Positions 1 to 5,752 of a stretch of 6,960 nucleotides of DNA are shown here, piece by piece. The stretch is from Flavobacterium sp. (GTDB lineage: Bacteria > Bacteroidota > Bacteroidia > Flavobacteriales > Flavobacteriaceae). The notes below the pieces were generated by a model. That model ran no database searches. It was not told the origin of the DNA and worked only from the letters and a program-made list of their open reading frames with translations. The translations under genes were made by a program, and so were the position numbers. Positions within the stretch are counted from its first letter, which is position 1. Every line of letters starts with the position of its first letter. The stretch spans positions 2,747-9,706 of the forward strand of contig JAHEBK010000040.1 in the NCBI GenBank assembly GCA_024642295.1. The letters are read 5' to 3'.

Positions 1-1063
1 TCTTTTGATCAAGATAAATAATACCTAAGTTTTTCATGGCATAGCAATTGTTTTTATCTATTTCTAATTCAGCTTTCAAATCACTAATTCCTTTTTCAGT
101 CTCACCAGTTTTATGGTATATTAGTCCTCTGGTTGTTTTGATATCTCTACCTCCATAACCTGAAGAACGTGCAATGATGTTTTTCTCTCTCTCAGCAGCA
201 ATTATAATATGTGGCATCGCTTTCTCAAATTCACCTTTATCCGAGTATAGTTTTGCAAGTGCCAATTGTGCAAAAGCGTGATTGGGCATTATATCCAATA
301 CTTTATTCAAATAAACTAGTGCTAAATCATTTGATTTTGTATACTGTAAAAAATTGGCAAAGTTGTATAAAATTCGATTGTCTTTTGGAGCTAATTTTAG
401 GGCTTTACAGAAATAATGCATGGCTGAATTTTCCATTTCCAGTGCTCCATAAATATTGGCAATGGCATCATATAAGTTGCTGTTGCTCTTGTCTAGTTTA
501 ATTTTAATAGAATCAGGGATTATTTTTTTTGGGTCAATATTCATTTTATCCACAAATGCTTCCATTTTTTTATAATCTTGTAGGGATAAAAAGTTGTTTC
601 CTAGTTTGTGTCTTAGTGCTGCTCTTTTGAATATATCGTTTATCCTTGTTGGATTGAAATTAGTTCTAGTATTCAATTCGGTAAGAGAGGCAAGTGCATT
701 TTTAACAATTTCCTCGCTGTCCTTATTAAAAGGAATTTTGTGGTCAATGCGATTTAGTAATTTCCCATTATCATAAGTCCAAGTGACAAGGAGTTCTCCT
801 TGTTGATTGAATTGAGATGCTTTTCCGTGTTTTTGATTTTTGGAGTTGTAATAGAAAATTTCATTCTTACCGCCATCTTTATAGTAGGTTTTAACGCTAT
901 CGAGTATTTTGTCTGAACCATACCAATGTTCTATGGCTGGAACACCATCATTATAACTATATCTTTTAACAGGACTTGTAGCGTTTAAAAAATTGGAGGT
1001 TTTATTTTGCCCTAAAATAAACATTGGTAACAGAAGAAAAAATAGGTAAGTTGTTGTTTTCAT
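1..1063 (-). CDS. Exported MORN-variant/TPR repeat protein, 3' end outside window
   Basis: This frame is open from the ATG at 1063 to the left edge, giving 354 codons and no stop, so the C-terminus is missing. Residues 1-18 form a signal peptide (MKTTTYLFFLLLPMFILG, then QNK). There is no lipobox cysteine, so the product is probably periplasmic or secreted rather than a lipoprotein. Residues about 33-108 are Tyr/Gly-rich with MORN-variant (YwqK-like) units such as YYKDGGKNEIFYYN and TWTYDNGK. From about residue 197 onward there are tandem TPR helices, for example at 197-226, 230-260, 263-293 and 309-338, with family-typical A/Y/L spacing such as DNRILYNFANFL and HAFAQLALAKLY. TPRs usually mediate protein-protein contacts; no enzymatic motif is visible and the function is unknown. 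It lies 94 bases downstream of selO on the same strand and may have its own weak promoter. The reading frame and start are secure; the role is not. Confidence 0.88.
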   Translation of the reverse strand, partial: MKTTTYLFFLLLPMFILGQNKTSNFLNATSPVKRYSYNDGVPAIEHWYGSDKILDSVKTYYKDGGKNEIFYYNSKNQKHGKASQFNQQGELLVTWTYDNGKLLNRIDHKIPFNKDSEEIVKNALASLTELNTRTNFNPTRINDIFKRAALRHKLGNNFLSLQDYKKMEAFVDKMNIDPKKIIPDSIKIKLDKSNSNLYDAIANIYGALEMENSAMHYFCKALKLAPKDNRILYNFANFLQYTKSNDLALVYLNKVLDIMPNHAFAQLALAKLYSDKGEFEKAMPHIIIAAEREKNIIARSSGYGGRDIKTTRGLIYHKTGETEKGISDLKAELEIDKNNCYAMKNLGIIYLDQK

Positions 1064-1118
1064 TTTTGGAGTACATAATGGTAATTAATTGTTGCTTTTG
1101 TGTTTTTATTTTAATGTC

Positions 1119-1144
1119 GAAATATACTACATTTTTCAAAGCAA
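1119..1144 (-). promoter_or_regulatory. Weak candidate promoter for the MORN/TPR gene
   Basis: On the minus strand TATATTTC (1119-1126) matches the Bacteroidota -7 consensus TAnnTTTG except at the last base. A TTG (1142-1144) lies 15 bases upstream, a little shorter than the usual 17-23. The selO-TPR gap (1064-1157) is otherwise AT-rich and holds no clear hairpin terminator, so read-through from selO is equally possible. Confidence 0.3.
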
Positions 1145-1157
1145 AAATAAAAATTAA

Positions 1158-2720
1158 TTACGAACTACAAGATAACATGGAGCAACCCACTTTGTTTCGT
1201 GCCCATTCAGGGCGTTTTGCAAACCATTTTTGACTGTTTTCTTGTGCATCATACGGTTTTTTAAGTAGAGTAAAAAGTTCGTCAATCAAACTATAATCTT
1301 CTTTGTCAGCAGCATCAATGGCTAATTGTGCCATATAGTTTCGAAGGACATATTTTGGGTTTATGGTATTCATTTTCTTAGCTCGTTCAACATCTGATAG
1401 TTTTTCTAGTTTGAGTCTTGAAGTGTATTCTTTGAACCAATTGCTCCATGCCAGTTCAAGGTCAGAATGTGGTTCGGGTAAATTGTAAAAAGCATCTATT
1501 AGAGTTTGAAATCCGCTTTCTGGTTTTTCTTTATCAAACGAACTTAAGTTTCTAAAGAAAATAGTCATATCAGTTTCAGTGAGATGGAGTATTTCTTCCA
1601 GTTCTTGGATTAGGGTTTTGTCGGTTTCGTTTTCGATAAATAATCCAATTTTTGAAGCCATCATTTTAACGTATTTACTATCATAATTTGTTCTGAAATC
1701 ATTCAAAATACTTTCTAAACCATCTGCTTCTTCAATTAGAGGGTATAAGGTATTGGCGAGTTGGTACAAATTCCAAAGCACCATATCAGGCTGATTACCG
1801 TAACGATAGCGTTTGTTTTGAGCGTCAGTAGTATTGGGTGTCCAGCCGTAATCATAGCCTTCGAGCCAACCGTAAGGTCCGTAATCAATGGTTAATCCCA
1901 AGATGGACATGTTATCAGTATTCATTACACCATGTACAAAACCTACACGTTGCCAATGAATCACCATGTCAAGGCTGTTTTGAGTAACTTTTTTGAAAAA
2001 CTGGAGATAAGTTTCCTTGGAAGGACTTCCAATTTCTGGGTAAAAATGTTTGATGGTGTAATCAACGAGCGTTCTTAAATTATCAGTATCATTACGAGAA
2101 GTGAAAATTTGGTAGTTACCAAAACGCATAAAACTAGGAGCTACACGGGTCACAATGGCACCTTTTTCAAAAGCGGAATTTCCATTGTAGAGCACATCTC
2201 TCAAGACTTGGTCACCAGTTAAACAAAGCGCTAAAGCTCTTGTAGTTGGTACACCCAAGTGAAACATAGCTTCTGAACATAAATATTCTCTGATAGATGA
2301 ACGTAAAACAGCCAATCCGTCAGCGGTTCTAGAATAGGGTGTTTTTCCTGCGCCTTTGAGTTGGATAGCCCAACGTTGGTTATGGTGTACTATTTCGGTA
2401 AGATTGATGGCACGACCATCGCCGAGTTGTCCTGCCCAATTACCAAACTGATGTCCGCCATAACACATAGCATAAGGTTGTGTATTAGGTAGAACTTCAT
2501 TTCCTGTGAAAATATTTTTAAATGTTTCAGATTGAATGTCGGCTTCAGACAGTCCTAAGTTTTCTACCATATCTGGTGAAACATGAAGAACAATTGGGTT
2601 AGCTGTTTTTTTTGGCGTTACAAATGAAAAACAAGCATTTGGAACTTGGCGAACAGAATTGGTTGTGATGGGATCAGCAGGTAATTCTTTATTGAAAGTA
2701 TCTTGAATGTTGAGTTTCAT
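1158..2720 (-). CDS. selO: Protein adenylyltransferase SelO (YdiU family)
   Basis: SelO has a pseudokinase fold that binds ATP in a flipped orientation and transfers AMP to Ser/Thr/Tyr of target proteins; in E. coli it is tied to redox homeostasis. The 520-residue product is full length for the family and carries its signatures. These are GGHQFGNWAGQLGDGRA (88-104), the nucleotide-binding LKGAGKTPYSR with Lys122, Glu145, and Arg192 and Arg199 in TRVAPSFMRFG. The catalytic segment HGVMNTDN has Asp269 and Asn270, and the DYG that replaces the kinase DFG has Asp279. By alignment from memory these match the residues that position ATP and metal in characterised SelO. The protein ends GCSMLSCSS, with Cys518 at the position occupied by selenocysteine in eukaryotic SELENOO; the codon is TGT, so this is the Cys form. 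The cysteine that pairs with it in E. coli appears absent here (Pro295). The ATG at 2720 fits family N-termini. The gene is divergent from tgt. Confidence 0.97.
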   Translation of the reverse strand: MKLNIQDTFNKELPADPITTNSVRQVPNACFSFVTPKKTANPIVLHVSPDMVENLGLSEADIQSETFKNIFTGNEVLPNTQPYAMCYGGHQFGNWAGQLGDGRAINLTEIVHHNQRWAIQLKGAGKTPYSRTADGLAVLRSSIREYLCSEAMFHLGVPTTRALALCLTGDQVLRDVLYNGNSAFEKGAIVTRVAPSFMRFGNYQIFTSRNDTDNLRTLVDYTIKHFYPEIGSPSKETYLQFFKKVTQNSLDMVIHWQRVGFVHGVMNTDNMSILGLTIDYGPYGWLEGYDYGWTPNTTDAQNKRYRYGNQPDMVLWNLYQLANTLYPLIEEADGLESILNDFRTNYDSKYVKMMASKIGLFIENETDKTLIQELEEILHLTETDMTIFFRNLSSFDKEKPESGFQTLIDAFYNLPEPHSDLELAWSNWFKEYTSRLKLEKLSDVERAKKMNTINPKYVLRNYMAQLAIDAADKEDYSLIDELFTLLKKPYDAQENSQKWFAKRPEWARNKVGCSMLSCSS

Positions 2721-2749
2721 CTATATTGTTATTACTAGTTTTATAGTTA

Positions 2750-2757
2750 CAAAGTTA
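2750..2757 (-). promoter_or_regulatory. Candidate -7 box for selO
   Basis: On the minus strand TAACTTTG is an exact match to the Bacteroidota -7 consensus TAnnTTTG. It sits about 30 bases before the selO ATG, giving a short leader of roughly 20-25 bases. I see no TTG at the expected -33 distance, so this is half a promoter by sequence alone. The box lies in a tandem duplication: GTTACAAA occurs twice in a row at 2746-2761 on the plus strand. Confidence 0.45.
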
Positions 2758-2800
2758 CAAATAGAAAATAGGGATTTGGGATATAATAGACGCTTTTTTT

Positions 2801-2895
2801 GCGTTAGGGATAGAGGCGGTATCCTCGAAGTGTAACGGAGAGATTGAGCCGAAAGCCCGACCCTGCTGGATCGAAGAGGAAGTAGGGACACGCCC
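2801..2895 (+). repeat. GC-rich structured intergenic element (repeat or RNA-like)
   Basis: About 95 bases of clearly higher GC content sit inside an AT-rich divergent gap. Complementary segments suggest a closed, multi-armed fold. GCGT (2801-2804) pairs with ACGC (2890-2893) as a closing stem. GGATA (2808-2812) pairs with TATCC (2820-2824) around a 7-base loop, a short imperfect arm lies at 2824-2840, and CCCTGCT (2861-2867) pairs with AGTAGGG (2881-2887) with one G-T wobble. A T7 run (2794-2800) precedes it and a T8 run (2902-2909) follows. From memory, closely similar sequences (GCGTTAGGGAT..., ...GAGCCGAAAGCCCGACC) recur between genes in Flavobacterium genomes, which is why I call it a dispersed repeat; I could not search for this. 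There is no protein-coding signal. It may be DNA-level, a processed mRNA leader or tail segment, or a small RNA followed by U8. Confidence 0.55.
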
Positions 2896-2969
2896 TGAAG
2901 ATTTTTTTTGTTGTATTTTTTGAGCCGTTACTTTGCTGTTAAAAATGGCAACTTTTTTCTAAATTAAAC

Positions 2970-2977
2970 TATCTTTG
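2970..2977 (+). promoter_or_regulatory. -7 box of the tgt promoter
   Basis: TATCTTTG is an exact TAnnTTTG match 45 bases before the tgt ATG. The predicted transcription start is around 2982-2985, inside the palindrome at 2980-2997. The -33 region has only a T6 tract (2953-2958) and no clear TTG, so the upstream half is weak. This promoter probably serves tgt, the permease gene and formerly the EamA gene. Confidence 0.6.
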
Positions 2978-2979
2978 CG

Positions 2980-2997
2980 CTCCCGAATGGTCGGGAG
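2980..2997. promoter_or_regulatory. Perfect palindrome at the predicted tgt start site
   Basis: CTCCCGA (2980-2986) and TCGGGAG (2991-2997) are perfect 7-base inverted arms around a 4-base ATGG spacer. They begin three bases after the -7 box. If transcription starts near 2983 the left arm would be partly untranscribed, which favours a DNA operator over an mRNA hairpin. If it starts a few bases earlier, a strong 5'-terminal stem-loop would form. No U-tract follows, so it is not a terminator. Confidence 0.5.
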
Positions 2998-3021
2998 AAC
3001 AATTGGGACAAAAACCTTAAT

Positions 3022-4152
3022 ATGAAGTTTGATTTATTACAAAAAGATCCGCAGTCTAAAGCCAGAGCGGGAAGTATTACCACTGATCACGGTGTAATTG
3101 AAACCCCAATTTTTATGCCCGTAGGCACAGTTGCCTCTGTTAAAGGAGTGCACCAGAGAGAGTTAAGGGATGATATTAATCCTGATATTATATTGGGAAA
3201 CACCTATCATTTATACCTTCGTCCACAAACAGAAATTCTTGAAAAAGCGGGAGGATTGCATAAATTCATGAATTGGGATCGTAATATTTTGACAGATTCA
3301 GGTGGGTATCAGGTGTATTCGCTTTCATCCAATCGTAAGATTAAAGAAGAAGGAGTGAAATTTAAATCACATATTGATGGTTCTTACCACTTTTTTACTC
3401 CTGAGAATGTGATGGAAATTCAGCGTACAATTGGGGCTGATATTATTATGGCATTTGATGAATGTACGCCTTATCCTTGTGATTACCATTATGCGCGTCG
3501 TTCGATGAATATGACACATCGTTGGTTGGATCGTTGTATCAATCATTTGGAGAAAGTGCCTGTAAAATATGGTTATGACCAAGCTTTTTTTCCAATTATT
3601 CAAGGAAGTGTTTATAAAGATTTAAGAGAGAAATCAGCCGAATATATTGCTAATTCAAATCAAGTTGGAAATGCTATTGGAGGACTTTCAGTAGGAGAAC
3701 CTGCTGAGGAAATGTATGCCATGTCAGAGATTGTTTGTAATATTTTGCCTGAAGACAAACCAAGATATTTAATGGGTGTGGGAACACCAATTAATATTTT
3801 GGAAAATATTGCTCTAGGAATTGATATGTTTGACTGTGTGATGCCAACTCGTAATGCACGTAACGGAATGTTGTTTACGGCAAACGGAACAATCAATATT
3901 AAGAATAAAAAATGGGAAGATGACTTTTCGCCTATTGACGAAATGGCACTTACCTATGTTGATACCGAATATTCTAAAGCGTATTTACGTCATTTATTTG
4001 CTGCCAATGAATATTTAGGAAAGCAAATTGCTACAATTCATAATCTTGGTTTTTATATGTGGTTGGTTCGTGAGGCTAGAAAGCATATCATTGCAGGAGA
4101 TTTTAGAACGTGGAAAGATATGATGGTGAAGAATATGAGCCAGCGACTATAA
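3022..4152 (+). CDS. tgt: tRNA-guanine(34) transglycosylase Tgt (queuosine pathway), lacking zinc cysteines
   Basis: Bacterial Tgt exchanges guanine at wobble position 34 of Asp, Asn, His and Tyr tRNAs for preQ1, the committed step of queuosine incorporation, in the cytoplasm. The 376-residue length is normal for the family. Hallmarks in order are TPIFMPVGT (28-36), LTDSGGYQVYSL with catalytic Asp92, MAFDECTPYP with substrate-binding Asp146, IIQGS with Gln194, GGLSVGE (220-226), and MFDCVMPTRNARNG with the nucleophile Asp271 and the NARNG tRNA-recognition stretch. The C-terminal HNLGFY keeps His340, the usual fourth zinc ligand. The CxCxxC ligands expected at 309, 311 and 314 are instead Ala, Thr and Asp in DEMALTYVDTEYSKAYL. 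The surrounding fold residues are conserved and the frame is intact, so this looks like a lineage variant rather than decay. The ATG at 3022 gives the canonical N-terminus. It is first gene of a likely operon with the downstream permease. Confidence 0.97.
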   Translation: MKFDLLQKDPQSKARAGSITTDHGVIETPIFMPVGTVASVKGVHQRELRDDINPDIILGNTYHLYLRPQTEILEKAGGLHKFMNWDRNILTDSGGYQVYSLSSNRKIKEEGVKFKSHIDGSYHFFTPENVMEIQRTIGADIIMAFDECTPYPCDYHYARRSMNMTHRWLDRCINHLEKVPVKYGYDQAFFPIIQGSVYKDLREKSAEYIANSNQVGNAIGGLSVGEPAEEMYAMSEIVCNILPEDKPRYLMGVGTPINILENIALGIDMFDCVMPTRNARNGMLFTANGTINIKNKKWEDDFSPIDEMALTYVDTEYSKAYLRHLFAANEYLGKQIATIHNLGFYMWLVREARKHIIAGDFRTWKDMMVKNMSQRL

Positions 4153-4158
4153 AATATC

Positions 4159-4214
4159 TTTAATTGTTTAATCGTTTATACGGCTAAATAATTAAACAAA
4201 TAAACGATTAAACT
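4159..4214. repeat. Inverted array of 8-base repeats between tgt and the permease gene
   Basis: The 67-base spacer is mostly one palindrome. GTTTAATCGTTTAT (4166-4179) and ATAAACGATTAAAC (4200-4213) are perfect 14-base inverted arms around a 20-base loop. The arms are built of imperfect octamers: TTTAATTG, TTTAATCG and TTTATACG (4159-4182), then ATTAAACA, AATAAACG and ATTAAACT (4191-4214). The right arm ends six bases before the permease ATG. A competing 9-base pairing, 4164-4172 with 4191-4199, is also possible. No U-tract follows, so a simple terminator is unlikely; an mRNA hairpin tuning translation or stability is the alternative. Confidence 0.7.
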
Positions 4215-4219
4215 TTACG

Positions 4220-5308
4220 ATGCTAACAATATTAGATAAATACATCTTAAAAAGATATTTGGCGACTTTTGCGACCATGTTGCTGATGTTTATTCCTATT
4301 GGAATTATAGTCGACGTTTCGGAAAAGATAAATTTCATGATAGAAAATGAGGTTCCTTTCCTCAAAATAGCTGTTTATTATTATCATTTCACGATTTATT
4401 TTGCTAATGCATTGTTTCCAATATTTTTGTTTTTATCGATAATATGGTTTACTTCAAAATTGGCTAATAATACTGAGATTATTGCCATTTTGAGTTCAGG
4501 TATTTCTTTTTCTCGTTTTTTAAGACCTTATATTATTGGCGCTTCATTAATATCTGTATTTGTTTTGATAATGGGATTTTTTGTTGTTCCTGTTTCTAGT
4601 GAAGGATTTAATAATTTCAGGTATACTTACTTGAGAACCAATGGAAAGCAAGCGATGCATGGTGATAATACTGATGTGTATAGACAAATAAATGATAACG
4701 ATTTTTTGTATGTAAATAGTTTTAACCCAACGTCCAAAACAGCTTTTAATTTTGCTTTAGAAAAGTTTAAAGGTGAAAAATTAGTTTCAAAAGTTACAGC
4801 CAGTAGAATACAATGGAATCCAACAGATAGTACTTATACAATGTATGATTATACGAAAAGGACTGTTGGGAATTTAGGTGATAAAATTGAAAAAATACCA
4901 GAAAAAAAAGCAGTATTTAGTTTTGATTTAGAGGATTTAACACCTGTGATTTATATTGCTGAGACATTAACTTTGGACAAATTAAATGCATTTATTGATA
5001 AAGAAAAAGAAAGAGGTTCTTCGAATATCAATATCTATATGGTTGTCTTGTACAAAAAATACAGTGTCCCTATATCAGCTTTTATATTAACCATTATTGC
5101 CGTTTCAGTATCAGCAATGAAGAGAAGAGGAGGAATGGGAATGAATTTAACGATTGGTATCGCTATCGCATTTTCATTTGTGTTTTTTGACAAAGTTTTT
5201 GGGGTAATTGCAGAGAAGACTACGTTCTCCCCTTTTATAGCAGTATGGTTTCCAAATTTTATTTTTGGAATCTTAGCTATCTATTTACTCCGCAATGCAA
5301 AGCGTTAA
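4220..5308 (+). CDS. LptF/LptG-family permease (LPS export, LptG-like)
   Basis: LptF and LptG form the inner-membrane half of the LptB2FG ABC transporter, which extracts lipopolysaccharide from the inner membrane and feeds it to the periplasmic Lpt bridge. The 362-residue product has the family layout. It starts with the N-terminal coupling segment LDKYILKRYL and has membrane helices at about 12-32, 58-78 and 101-124. A periplasmic beta-rich domain of roughly 150 residues spans about 125-275. Three more helices follow at about 282-300, 308-328 and 338-357, with the basic loop MKRRGGMGM between helices four and five. The conserved ILSSGISFSRFLRP stretch (90-103) matches the cytoplasmic loop that meets the LptB ATPase. 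The LDKYI start is LptG-like, but LptF and LptG are paralogues and I do not assign which one it is. It lies 67 bases after tgt, its stop overlaps the EamA remnant start by 14 bases, and no lptB is in the window. Confidence 0.93.
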   Translation: MLTILDKYILKRYLATFATMLLMFIPIGIIVDVSEKINFMIENEVPFLKIAVYYYHFTIYFANALFPIFLFLSIIWFTSKLANNTEIIAILSSGISFSRFLRPYIIGASLISVFVLIMGFFVVPVSSEGFNNFRYTYLRTNGKQAMHGDNTDVYRQINDNDFLYVNSFNPTSKTAFNFALEKFKGEKLVSKVTASRIQWNPTDSTYTMYDYTKRTVGNLGDKIEKIPEKKAVFSFDLEDLTPVIYIAETLTLDKLNAFIDKEKERGSSNINIYMVVLYKKYSVPISAFILTIIAVSVSAMKRRGGMGMNLTIGIAIAFSFVFFDKVFGVIAEKTTFSPFIAVWFPNFIFGILAIYLLRNAKR

Positions 5309-5681
5309 CTTAAAAAGTTATTTGGCGCTCCATTTCATCGTTTTTATTTAGGGTTTTACTGCAGTAGTAGGCGCTTTGATAACGATTGATTCTGTCACTA
5401 TCGTATGGTATAGAACGCTTTTAGCAAGTTTATTTTTAAGGATTTTTATTCTCTATAAGTAAAAAAATAGTTCAAATTTCTGTAACGCTATTTTTGAAAT
5501 TAGTTTTCGTTGGATTGTCAATTCCTTTACACTGGATTTTCTTTTTTTATGCAATTGAGGTTTCTAATGTTTCCGTCACACTTTCCGTATTTTCTTTAGG
5601 CGCTTTTGTAATTCTTTTGATGGTAGTGCTAAATGGAGTATACAAACACTGAAGAACCCAAAGGAACAGACTTTGAATTAG
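5295..5681 (+). pseudogene. Decayed EamA/DMT-family transporter
   Basis: Starting at the ATG at 5295, inside the end of the permease gene, the sequence reads as the N-terminus of a drug/metabolite (EamA) transporter: MQSVNLKSYLALHFIVFI, a stop, then GFTAVVGALITIDSVTIVWY. The TAG at 5349 sits where the family has Trp in an IWGF motif, a single G-to-A change. The next stop (5460-5462) is created by an extra T at 5460; removing it restores KKKIVQISVTLFLKLVF in frame. Frame two continues through IPLHWIFFFYAIEVSNVSV and SVFSLGAF, then jumps to VILLMVVLNGVYK, which looks like the last helix and tail of the family, implying an internal deletion of about 180 residues. Adding one base near 5646 yields the tail TLKNPKEQTLN and a stop at 5679-5681. 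Intact relatives have about 290-300 residues. The product cannot be functional. Loss is probably recent, since the recognisable motifs are well preserved. Confidence 0.88.
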
Positions 5682-5697
5682 TGTTTTTTTAACTATT

Positions 5698-5724
5698 TTG
5701 AACAGGTTTTTTATGATACCTTTG
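5698..5724 (+). promoter_or_regulatory. Promoter of the LtaS-like gene
   Basis: TACCTTTG (5717-5724) is an exact TAnnTTTG -7 box and TTG (5698-5700, in TTTTG) lies 16 bases upstream, close to the usual Bacteroidota spacing. The leader to the ATG at 5753 would be about 22 bases, AT-rich and without a Shine-Dalgarno sequence. This separates the sulfatase gene from the tgt operon. Confidence 0.6.
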
Positions 5725-5752
5725 CAAGGTTTTATTAATTAAAATATAAAAA

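Noticed and set aside
211..776. Two plus-strand open frames (211-501 and 594-776) opposite the MORN/TPR gene
   Set aside because: They are antisense to a long, well-supported TPR frame with a signal peptide, have no recognisable domains, and have the composition expected of a reverse-complement frame.
1158..1175. Possible selenocysteine at the SelO C-terminus
   Set aside because: The codon at the Sec position is TGT, not TGA, and the frame ends at a normal TAA, so it is the cysteine form.
1024..1233. Plus-strand open frame spanning the TPR start and the selO end
   Set aside because: It overlaps two real minus-strand genes and the AT-rich gap, and shows no family resemblance.
3367..3896. Two minus-strand frames inside tgt
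   Set aside because: They are shadows of the tgt coding sequence; all motif conservation is on the plus strand.
5349..5351. In-frame TAG in the EamA remnant as a recoded codon
   Set aside because: Further frame lesions and a large deletion follow, so decay explains it better than recoding.
5659..5690. CAAAG/CTTTG hairpin followed by T7 as a terminator after the tgt operon
   Set aside because: The stem is only five mostly A-T pairs and the T-run starts eight bases later, too weak to call.
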